From: Branchiostoma lanceolatum
Lineage: Eukaryota; Chordata; Leptocardii; Amphioxiformes; Branchiostomatidae
Assembly: GCF_035083965.1 (NCBI RefSeq)
Contig: NC_089723.1
Span: 22,113,193 to 22,177,192, forward strand
Length of the DNA: 64,000 nucleotides
Direction: 5' to 3'
Positions 46,860 to 58,200 of this stretch are shown here, piece by piece. Each line of letters begins with the position of its first letter. Position 1 is the first letter of the stretch. The notes under the pieces were generated by a model. That model was not told the DNA's origin. It made no database searches and worked only from the letters and a program-made list of their open reading frames with translations. A program made the position numbers and the translations under genes.

Positions 46860-49380
46860 TTAGAAAATATCCCTCTGGGTTGTCATCGTTACTTGTTGGA
46901 CACCGGTAGATGAAGTTAACGAGCTCTGCAAACAGAAGACAGAGCCGAGTTTATTTTTTGTTTAAAAAAAAAACTTCTCAACTATGTCTACAATGTAAAA
47001 GACTTTGCGGTCCTTAATAGTTGTGCTTCTCCTTTCCTTGACGAACTTACGTGTTGCTTAGACATAACCTGATTTGAAAGAAGAAAAAATGATGAGTGTT
47101 TGTGTTATTAATGCGACTCCTTCAAAGATTTCCTGCTCCACAAAACATAACATTTTTACCACAAAATCGTGGTTCTCATTTAAAATCAACTGATGACCCT
47201 CTGCTTCACGATGCATACAACATTGTATTTACTGGTGACCATGACTTGGCTAATCCTGTTAAAGACATTCATTAAATTTTAATTCTATACCATTGTTTGA
47301 TAGTTGTAAACATACATTGTACCGTATACGACGGTCGTGCAATAAATTTCTTCTTTATCGTAACTTCACCTGGCTTTGCAGGGTCTCCGTGGTGGTCATA
47401 ACGGTGTTGAGCTGTCCTCGCAGCTCGGACAGCTCTTTACGGGAGGTAATGAGTTCACCCCTGGCGGCCAGCATCGTCTTGCTGTCCCGCTCCCGTTCGA
47501 GCTCAATCTCGGTAAACTAGAGGGAAACGCGCACAGGAAAGTGTTTTTCTATCTTATCATCAGACTATATTGATATTACAGGAAACATTTTATCATATGC
47601 CATACAATAATTTTACGATATCAGTACTGAAAAAAAACTGCCACATTCTGTGCGTTGTTTTCTTTGTTTTGATCAGAAATTCTTTTCGCTTCTTTATATC
47701 AAATTGCACAGCCATCTAAACGAATTTCAAAGTTCCCCAGTTATGTATGTCAACACAACATCAGAATTTATCTTTCTGTGTCTCACTTTCTCCTTGTACT
47801 TGGCCTCTGCTTCCTCCTGAATGTCCCGGCAGAAGTTTTTATAGATCTGCCGCAGGTCATACAGCTCAGCGATGACATCAGGTCCAGCTTCCTGGGTCTG
47901 CTCCACGGCAACAATGGACAGGCTTTGGTTCAACTGGTCTTGAAGTTGCTTCAGTTCCTGCAATTGAGAACTCATGAGAATATCCGGATTTAGGACATGT
48001 CCGGGCATAGATAGCTCCTTGTAACTTTTTCATTAGTTAGGTTCCCATTCTACCAGACAGCTATCGCGCTGCGACCTCGCTGTGACCTTGCCTGAATTTG
48101 TGTAAGCCTTGACTTTTGAATTGGAATAAGTATGAAGCATTATGCACAGTATGGCTGAAAAGACAACAAAGCACACAAAGGGTATACTTGAAAGATTCGT
48201 TTTGTTATCCATGAAATTCGTTAAAAGCTGTCAAATTGCTTGGTCGCAGTGCGGTGCACTGGCCTCGTGGAGTTGCAACTAAGCAATGAATGTTTAGGTA
48301 ATATGAAGTATGTTGATAATTTGTGTCCAGACGCAATAGTAACACTAATATTGATACGTACCTGCTTGTGAACCGACACCATGAAATCTATCTCTTCCTG
48401 CATAGTAGCAAGCTTATTCTGGAGGTCCACACGTATCAGTGTCACGGCGTACAAGTCCTAGAGATAAGACGTAAAGTACTAGGTATATCTTGTATATGAA
48501 TAACTTTGTCTATAAACAAAAAAATATCGTACATTGTACAGTAAGACAGCTCAAATATGGTAAACACAAGAATCAGATCCCTAATTTGATTGGGTACATG
48601 TACAATAACCTGAAATACTAGAAGAATATGAAACCTACTTTATTGAGCTTTGCAACCTCAGTATTCAGCTCGGCGTGCCAGGCCGCCTCATCGTCCCACC
48701 TGTGTAGCAGCAAACAGTCAGCAAACATTCAGTATATAGTTGACAACACAGAAGGGCATAATCATTTTAACTACTCGACACCTTCTCTTGCCACCTGTAC
48801 ACTCAGGTAGTGAGCGTTTTTTACACCCAGCACTTACCACATTACTTTTCTTCCATGGAAATATTACGCTTACAAGACAGGCCTTACTGAATAAATCGGA
48901 GCTTGCGCCAAAACAATCTTACTTTTTCTTGTACTCCTCAGCCTGATCCCTCCATTTGTTCCTCTCCAGCACCATCTTGGCCTTGTCTTCGGATAGCTCG
49001 TCGACCAGCTGCCGCAGGTCTTTGGTCTCCTTCTCAAACAGCGCCTTCGTGTGTGCCGTCGTCTCAGTCGCCTGTAGCTTCAGAACCTGCGCCTCCAGTG
49101 CGGAGTTGCGCTGTTGGAGGGAGCGCATATTCTGGATGTAGGAGGCGAAGTGGTTGTTCAGGGAGGACAGTTCCTCTTTCTCTTGGGACCGGGCCTTGCG
49201 TGCGCCGGCCATGGTCTGCAGCGCGCCGCCCGCCCCTCCCAGCGATGTGATGACATTGCCCGCTCTGATGGACCGTGTTCTTGCCTTGAGCGATTCGGCT
49301 TCGCCTCTGTCGGCCAGAGAGGATCTCACAGAGCTACGAATCGCCTCGCTCGTTTTCGGTTGAGTCGTTACGACGCTCAT
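46860..49380 (-). CDS. Intermediate filament protein lacking the coil-2 end exon, IF gene 3, unit 2
   Basis: Minus-strand exons are 49380-48923 (458 bp), 48699-48639 (61), 48457-48362 (96), 47957-47787 (171), 47516-47370 (147) and 46925-46860 (66), giving 332 residues. The head starts MSVVTTQPKTSEAIRSS. Coil 1A reads LNNHFASYIQNMRSLQQRN, with His in place of the usual Arg/Lys. As in unit 1, exon 5 carries an extra heptad, and no exon with YRKLLEGEE is present between exon 5 and the tail exon (444 bp) or beyond. The tail exon keeps its acceptor, phase and stop and ends TTQRDIF, although the surrounding intron has diverged. That both copies share the missing exon means the loss predates duplication. 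Confidence 0.8.
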
Positions 49381-50669
49381 TTTGGTTTGACTTGATTCGA
49401 CCGTAGCTTCTTCTTATCTTTTGTGGCTAGTGTACGGCCACCAATGAAGAGGTTTTGGCGCACTGCTGCCTTTTACTGAAAACTTCTGCCAGAGATATTA
49501 CTCGGCAGCTAGACTGTTTTTTTTCCCGATAGTTGGTTATTTCAAGATCAACTACGTAAGCATCAGCTGTCAGTCACTTAGTCCATGTCCAACCAGGCAC
49601 ATCTACTGATTCATACATGACAGCGCACGAATAGGACAAGGAACATCAAGAACTTATGCCTTATATATGGACATGTCATTACCAAGATGGAGCGAAAAGA
49701 AATTCTGCGTAGACGTTGACTAGCGGATGACCCCTGGTTAGCAGCGATGTGGAATGCTGCCTTGACGTTCCCTCTTACTACAGTCTAACAGGTCATGAAA
49801 TATGAAAGATGGTATTTAGGTCTCACTGGAAGAGAAAGGATAAAGGACATCATTACCCGTCCATTTACATTACGCCTTTTTTTCCTGACACAGCTCCCCA
49901 AACCAATGTTTGATAAGTTTTTACAACGATGATGAACATTTCATTTTCGCACTTCTTTAATTGCCAATCAATAGCTGCGTACATAATACAACTGGTTCTC
50001 AAAAGAACTGTTGGTACAGATATAAGTGTAAAAAGGGTGTTGCCTTGACTCATATCAAACATTTAGTTGCCCTAAATACTAAAGACCTGTAATATTTTCA
50101 ATCATCGCATTCCGTTTGGATCCTATCCTAGTCAACGTAGGTTTGAAAACGAAATGACTATGGAATTCAATGCATGCAAATAAAATGTCACTACATTACG
50201 TTATATACGAAATAGGCTCTGGTAACAAATAGATACGGAGCACTTTTGAAGCATAGTTTTCACTGACGAGATACAAGCTTGTTTTCCCTCAAACATTTGA
50301 TTGCCCTACATACTCTTCAGCTCATCAGCAGTTCACGCATAACTTTCTATATGAAGCCATAGGGTGGTAACGAAAGGTCGCGAACCTGTGACGTGTTGAC
50401 ACATTGGGGCCTGATATGTCCTCTGTAAACTTGGTTGAACCCAGTAAACTATCTGGTGTTTCTATAATCTGGAACAGCGTTGTTAACCAATGGCAAGCAT
50501 CGTGAGCCGAAGAGATTGACAGCAAGTGACTATGTGATTAAAGTTAAAACTGTGTAAAGAAGCTGTGTACCGGGTAGATGCTCTAGCACCGGTACTGACA
50601 ACGCCTCGAGGGTCGTGCTCAGACGCCAGTTTCAAAATCAAGACAAACTCGAAGATCTAAGGAAACGCC
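49381..50669. other. Head-to-head intergenic region between IF gene 3 and IF gene 1 (units 2/3)
   Basis: Counterpart of 21797-23012. The right 400 bases are almost identical to unit 2; the left part differs by many substitutions and indels, including the altered CArG-like site at 49659-49670. No coding exon is seen. Confidence 0.5.
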
Positions 50670-53600
50670 ATGGCTAGCAAAGCAGCACGAGCGGGCGTTG
50701 GCGGTGCAAAGCCCGTTGTCGCCCCCGCCATCCCGACCGAAGGAGCGCTGCAAACCCTCGCTGACGCTAGGGCGACCCGCAGCAGCGAGAAGAGGGAGCT
50801 GGTGGTCCTGAACGACCGCTTCGCCAACTACATCGAGAAGGTGCGCTCCCTGCAGGAGCGGAACACCAAGCTGACGACCCAGATCAGGATCCAGGAGGCG
50901 CGGGAGGAGACCGACATCGCGGAGCTGTACGAGACGGAGCTGACGGAGCTGAGGGCGCTGGTGGACCAGCTGACTCAGGAGAAGGCTCAGCTGGACGCCG
51001 AGAGCGCCAGCTGGCAGGCACGGACTCAGGAGTGGCAAACCAAGTAAGTCCACAGTTAAGTTCTTCTTTCATGTTTCACTCCATACCGTAGGTTTAGGAG
51101 TATTATTGAATTCGAACATAGCTTTTGACCAGAAACTAGAATGTACTGATTTTTTAAATTGACTATGACAGTTTCAGACTCAATATGAGGTTATTGACGT
51201 TGAAATGAACATTTATCGATGTGATTACTGGACAGGTGCGAGACCGAGACTGCTACGACTGAGGCCATGCGGACAGAACTGACAACGGTCAAAACGGTGG
51301 GTCTTCTCTTTCCGCTAAATCTCCATATTGCTGATATGCCATGGCGGAGCCAGAGATACCCAAATGTCGTCTTGTATTTCTGAAGTACCTATCGTGTTCT
51401 TCTGATTTCTCATTTTATTTATCCATCAGACTAAGTCTAACTATTTGACAGTTGGGATACCACTTAAGATCTGGCTACCAGTTTGCTCCACCCTTCTCGG
51501 TCTTTTGTTCATCTTGGTGTTTCACATAGTTTCATGTTTGTCAATTTTCTGATATGATCTACCCATCTTTTCCGTCGCCTACCTATCTTTTTCCTCCCTG
51601 GACGCTTCCTTACCCTTTTTGGCTCGTCCAGATCACCGTGACACGTACTCGTACCAATTTAGCTTTTTGTTCATCATTGTGGTCAGGAGTTCATCGTACG
51701 GACCGATGTTGTGTTTGAATGTATTCCGTACTTCAGCATTTTGAACACGGTCCCGGTATAGAATCTTCCGAAAGCATTTTTCTCTGTGGTCTGCACATAT
51801 ACTTGGTATGTTACGTCTACAGTTGTTCAGAGTTACAACAATTTGTGCAAACTGTTTTTCCAGGAGGTTGATGCAGCGACTGTGGAGCGTGTTGGAGTGG
51901 AAAACAAGCTGACCACCGCGCAGGAGGAGATTGAGTTCCTCAAGAGGGTCTATGATGAGGTAGGCATGTCAGTGTCACCGTGAATAGCTTCATAAGGTTG
52001 GTGAATGACTGAATAGCAAAGTTCTGTATTTACAATCACATATTGATCAAGAGCCGACGTTTCGATGACTGTTTCTGTCATCTTCATCATGGCAATTCTG
52101 ACTGGTTCACTGCGCCCTGACTATGTATGTGACAATACTTTACGATTGGGACTGCATTGTTAGCAGTAACACTTTCCTTCAGTGCACAGTGAACCAGTCA
52201 GAATTACCTTGATGAAGATGGCAGACGGCCATCGAAACGTCGGCTCTTGTTAAATATGTGGTTTTAAATAAAAGACTTTGCTATTCATGTCTTCGTAACG
52301 TTAGAACCATCCCGAAATTGTATTTGTGCTCTAGATAAACAATAAAGGATTATGTAACTTTTTGAAATCAAGCTTGACGCTGTAGATAGACGACATATGT
52401 ATCGATTGATGCTACGAATTTCAAAGACACAAGAAAGAACAAACAGCCACTGAAGATTTAGTCACTTAAACGTTTACCTTGCTGTTCGTAGACAGACTGT
52501 ACACTGATCAATCAACCAATTATTCAAATCCGCAGGCATCAACTGGCGATACATTTCGGGTGTAGACATCTCTCTATTATAACAATGTATCATCTTTATG
52601 GAATACAGTACATACTGCTGTACACTCACTATGATAATCATATATGCTTACCATGTAAGTTTTGTACCATTACAGGAGACGCGTAAGGTGCAGTACCAGT
52701 TGAACCAGACCGTGGCCATTGTTGAGACCGAGGCTCCGATCATCACTGGACCTGACCTGAGCGAGACTCTGCGTGAGATCCGCATGCAGTACGAGATCAT
52801 GGGACGGGCCAACAGGGAGGAGGCCGAGGCCAAGTACAAGCTCAAGGTGAGACCACCACTGATACTGTGGTCACAATTAGAAAAAAGGGGCCCCAGCGGG
52901 GAATTTACGGGCTTTTTTTTCACTTTCGGGCGTGACCCCTTGCTAGCCCCCTTGGACACCCTGCGGCTACCGGGCTATTTTGGCGCATGTCCAGACCCCC
53001 AAATGTTTTTAACTCGTATAGTAGTTAGAATATCCATCGGGACCTGGTGACGAATTGACGCCGTAGGACCATGGAAAGTGAAAAAAGGATGCTATACCGT
53101 ACCTCGCATAAAGCGCTATTCCAAAGTACAAATATACTTCATTGCATACTACTTATTTGTCACCATTGTTATCTTGCACACAATCTGTTTTCTTTTTCTA
53201 CATTGTATATACAATTTAAGGTTGCAAATAGCCCTTGGGCAGGGACTGTATCTAAACATTGATATTCCAGTTGCAGGGATATTGTTGTGTACATTACATA
53301 TAGAAAAAAAGGTTTGTTTCTCGTCCTCTGGAACGGAGCAAACAAAGCAAAACAAACTTAAAGTTGATATTGTTTGTTTCTTTCCAGTTTAGCGAGTTCG
53401 CCCAGCAGCGGGAGCTTGATAACGAGGCTCTGGTTTCCGCCCGGTCCGAGCTGACCAACCTGAAGAGGATGCTTCAGTCTATCGTCACCGAGACACAGAC
53501 ACTCAAGAACAAGGTTGGGTCATCGCCTTACCGTTATGTTACGGTTACACTCGGAAAAAGGGGCCCCGACGGGTTGTTAACGGGCTGTTTTTCACGGTGC

Positions 53601-54353
53601 GTTTCCGGGCGTGGCCCCGTGGAACCCCATGTGGCTACCGGGGTATTTTGGGGCACGGCCGGGCCCTGTTTGATTTTAACTTCCCACACCTTCTACGGGC
53701 ACGGTGACCGGAGCATTCCAGCAATATTCCACTCGGGCGGCGACCTCCCTGCAACAGAGCTATTTGACAGATCGATCAGCGAATTTCATAGATTAAAAAC
53801 GAACCTTTTTTGTGTTTGTGTGTTTATTGTGTTTTCAGTCCACTGTAGTATGAAATCAGAGAGAAAGTAAAAAAAATTCTGTGTCTTCTTTACTAGACCG
53901 GGTCCCTGGAGACGAACATCGCAGAGACAGAGGCCCGCCGTCTGAAGGAGATTGAGGAGTACAAGCTGGCGATCGGCGAGCTGGAGCAGCAGATCGAGAA
54001 GATGAAGCTGGAGATGACGCAGCACACCGTGGAGTACCAGGAGCTCATGAACATCAAGATGGCGCTGGACGTGGAGATAGCGGCCTACAGGAAGCTGCTG
54101 GAAGGGGAGGAGTTGAGGTGGGGTTATTTTCGTCACATCACATTAATATTTAATCTCAATATGGGCTAATGTTGACATATTTGGATCTTATAGAATCTGA
54201 AAAGACTTATGCTCAGAAAATAGAATCTATATCGCCATCGTAAACGCCCATCGCTATTCATATTGTAAACACTCATTTCTTGCAATTTTCTTGTTTGAAT
54301 GATTTCCACTATACAGGCTCTTCAGCGAAGCCCAACCAAAACGTCAAACGTGA
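50670..54353 (+). CDS. Cytoplasmic intermediate filament protein, IF gene 1, unit 3
   Basis: A complete 361-residue IF subunit. Exons are 50670-51043 (374 bp), 51236-51296 (61), 51864-51959 (96), 52676-52846 (171), 53388-53513 (126), 53897-54117 (221) and 54317-54353. All junctions are GT-AG and in phase. The protein is almost the same as unit 2, with the same head, coil boundaries and [12 protein letters not shown] tail. Introns 1-5 match unit 1 much better than unit 2. A poly(A) signal lies at 54528-54533. The alternative tail frame would end at TAG 54403-54405. Confidence 0.95.
52003..52287. mobile_element. Foldback MITE in intron 3 of IF gene 1, unit 3
   Basis: Nearly identical to 1203-1496, with the same two long inverted arms around GAGCCGACGTTTCGATG and its complement. 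Confidence 0.8.
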
Positions 54354-55239
54354 GGTCAGCAGCCAGGTGAGGCGTGAAGTCACGATGGAAATCAAGTCCA
54401 GCTAGAGAGGAAGTACTTGAATCGGATGACGTAAAGCTGTGTGACGTCGTATTACATCATTAGCATATATCATCATTTTAATCGTAGCATGCAACGTGTG
54501 AACATTTGTTTAAGTCAAACTTGTACGAATAAATCATGAAATTCAAGAGGCTTCTGAAGAATAAACATTTGCTTTGGTAGACCATGACCTAGTGCTATTG
54601 TCAATGAATGATTTTTCTTCTTCATTTATGAACTGGAGATAGACATTCGAGAGGTAGCCTTACTATGCTACGGTCACAATGGGAAAAAGTGTGGCGATTA
54701 AAAATTATTGCCATAGCGAACGTGTCTGGGTTGATCTTACTGTCATGTAAGGAAAGTATCAACGTAGCACTTATAGTTCTGCCATAATATTTGTTCAAAT
54801 CGCACTTAGAAATCAGAGAGGCCTCTGCCAAGTTTTTTGAGTCAACAGAGGTTTTGTTGGTGGGAGGCATGATGTTCAGCACGTTCTTGAGATAATAGAT
54901 CAACTGGGGTAGGTTGAAAACCCTTTTCAAAGCTAGAATACTAGATTCGGTGCCCTGAGAACTCCCTGACACACTCCCACCAGTACGAAATCGGAAACCA
55001 CTTAAGTAGGTCATCTGTCATCGACCTGCGTGCTGGGATGCCAGACCGTGCTAAAGAAGGTATAGAGTGACAGGCGGGCGGACGGATTCCATACATTCCT
55101 GTGCAATTCTGGGAATTCTTGTAAAACGGGCGTAAAATATACTATTAAGCTCGCTCTTAAAGGGCGCCAGACATTTGGAGATAACTTAGTCTTATCATAT
55201 GTAACAATAGTATTATTATTATTAACAAGGCTAGAAGAG
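54354..55239. other. Intergenic region between IF gene 1 and GH10, unit 3
   Basis: IF gene 1 3' UTR, then the unrecognised minus frame 54622-55014. No upstream GH10 exon was detected. Confidence 0.45.
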
Positions 55240-58200
55240 CAACATGTTATTACCCTTAAGATGTGGTACAGCTCTAACGACTCCCTCCTGATCAAAGATT
55301 TCGACGACACCGTGGGCAGCATCCGGATAAACTTGGAGCGACCTCCGAGCGAGATCCGTTTCCTTGTGGACGACGCTTCCTTAAAGGAGTTTATGTCTCC
55401 CATCACCGACTGGAGGTCTGAGGCAGACGCACGGATAGAACAGATCCGCAAGAGAGACGTCAAACTCCGGTGAGAAGAAATGAGAAATTATACATAACCT
55501 ATTTAATGATATTTGACAAGATTCAGAAGCTGGTAGCATACGTAGACAAGGATTTGTTCACATTTGCGAATATTTTCATCGGGTTGGTGAATAACTGAAT
55601 GGCAAAGTTCTTTATTCACAACCACATATCTAACAAGAGATAAAACGTTTCGATAACCGTCTGTCATCTTCATCAGGGCAATATGCTGACTGGTTCACTA
55701 GCTATAGTGCAAAGTGAGCCAGTCAGAACTCTCCTAATGGAGGTCGCAAACGCACATCCAAACGTCGATTCTCATTATCTCCATGAAAAATGGAGATATA
55801 GTTTTGAGCGTGTCTGTTTGTCTGTTTGTCATCTGTTTGGCAACCATGTTGTGAAGTTGGCACCAAGAAATGCATGGTGCACCAACTGCAGAATTTACAT
55901 ATACGTGCACGCCGACAGAAGACCGAATCGCTTGAAATTGTCACCATAAAATTTTAACTGTACTATGATATTTTACTGTATAGTTGCTGTATAGCACGGT
56001 ATTTTGCTGTACTTCACTGCGCAATTCAGGAATCCAATGCAATTAATGATGACCTGTCATCATTTGTAAACATTTGTAAACAGTTGTTAACAGTTGTAAA
56101 CATTTGTAAACTTTTGTAAACTTTTGTTATCTTATGTAAACATTTGTAAACTTTTGTAAACTTTTGTAAACTTTTGTAAACATTTGTAAACTTCTGTAAA
56201 CTTTTGTAAACTTCTGTAAACTTTTGTAAACATTTGTAAACTTTTGTAAACTTATGTAAACTTTTTTAAACTTTTGTAAACATTTGTAAACTTTTGTAAA
56301 CTTTTGTAAACATTTGTAAACTTTTGTATACTTTTGTAAACTTTTGTAAACTTTCGTTAACATTTGTAAACTTTTGTAAACTTTTGTAAACATTTGTAAA
56401 CTTTTGTAAACATGTGTAAACAGTTGTAAACTTTTGTAAACATTTTGAACTTTCGTTAACATTTGTTAACTTTTGTAAACTTGTGTAAACTTTTGTAAAC
56501 ATTTGTAAACTTTTGTAAACTTGTGTAAATTTTTGTAAACATTAAGAGATGTAGTTTTGGGTGTGTCTGTGTGTGTTTCCGGACTACTGTAAGCAGCATA
56601 ACTCAAGTACCTCTTGATATGATGGAATTAAGATGATATTCGGTATATGGGCGGGTGTTGAGAAGCCAAAATTCAAGGTCTATTTTGGGCCCCCTGGTAA
56701 GTGACCTTGGTACTGCAGCAGAACTTTTTTTATCTTTGACCTATGGTCTTGATTGTTTGTGTCAGATAGCTTGTGATGTAATGAAGAAGTGGTTAAGGTT
56801 TGGGCCCCTGGCAGCTTATTCTGGAACTGCATGGGCTTTATTGTGAAAATCTTCTAAGGAGAATAACTGAACAGAGGAATGTTAGATTTCCATATTTAGT
56901 ATGCAGGTAGCTTGGACAGAGATGTAAGTAATGAAGTGCAAATAATGCTAATTGGGGCTTGCTCATTCGCCCCCCCCCCGTCATAATTTTCGAACGGTAT
57001 GATGTATCATCGACATATTTGCAGGGAGTGATGGTCACGTCAAGTCTTATAAATTCCTGTAATTTTGGTGACGTTAAGACGTTATATGTCGTAATTACGA
57101 CGTCATCGATGTGATTTTATTGGCTAAGTAGTGAATTCCCGTCATATCTAAAGGTATTAAACAAAACAGTTTGTATTATTCGATTTAAGGTATGCAAAGG
57201 CATACGACGTTAATGGTAAGTACGTTGACGGCAATATGACGGATCCGGCATCTTGGATCGGGCATTTTGAAATTTTTGAAAATCCTTTATGATTCCACTG
57301 CACGAAATGGCCACGTATCCTGACGGATCCGACGGATCCGGAATCGGGCCTCATGGCGTTTCCGAGCGAATCCGGAAAAATCCCAGTTCACTGCTCGGAT
57401 ACTGAAGTGCCCGCAGATCCGACCAATTCCGACGCCGTATTCTTCTGGATCCGTGATGCGCCTCGGATACCCGAAAATATTTGTGCGGATCCCTCGTTTT
57501 TTTATATTTGGAATGTTCGGATTGTTTGTATGTCGGTAGTTGTTTCGGATCCTGACGAATAAATACACACGGCACGGCATGATCTCATTTCCTGACGAAT
57601 CCAGCAGATCCGGAATTACGCATTATAGCAGACACGGAACGTTTCCGATTAAATCCGATGCACCTCAGATCCGACAATTCCGGCGCCGTATACGTCTGGA
57701 TCCTTCATACATTTCGGGGACAGATACGGAACGTTTCCGAGCAAATTCAGACAAATACCAGGTACAGCTCAGATCCGGCAATTCCGACGCCGTATACGTC
57801 TGGATCCGTGATGCGCCTCGGATACCTGAGGATGTTTGCGCGGATCCTTTGATTTCAGATATTTGTCAATATGGCAGAGATAATCGGATTGTTTCTTTGT
57901 CGGTAGTTGCTTCGGATCCTAACTTACAAATACACACTGCACGGCATGATCTCAGATCCTGAAAAATCCAGCGGATCCGCAATCGTGCATCATAGCAGAC
58001 ACGGAACGTTTCCGATTGGATCCGATGCACCTCAGATCCAACAATTCCGACAAATCCTGACGTATCCGGAATACGGATTCGTGTCCAATCTCCCACAAGA
58101 CACTGCGTGTCATGACGTCAGGCGCGAGAAACGGTTTTGTCGGTGAACAGCACGGAGACAAGAACGGCGTTTCATTACTCTCTGTGCTTAACATGGCATC

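Larger units (their letters stand above)
22610..50266. repeat. Tandem repeat unit 2 (IF gene 1, GH10, IF gene 2, IF gene 3)
   Basis: The order and orientation of four genes repeat across the window. The IF gene 1 start codons of units 2 and 3 are 27,657 bases apart. Base 1 of the window corresponds to 23137 and 50794. Unit 1 (about 1-22,609) is shorter because its GH10 region lacks several kb. Unit 3 begins near 50,267. Coding exons and splice sites are largely superimposable, while introns differ mainly by insertions and deletions. Confidence 0.9.
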
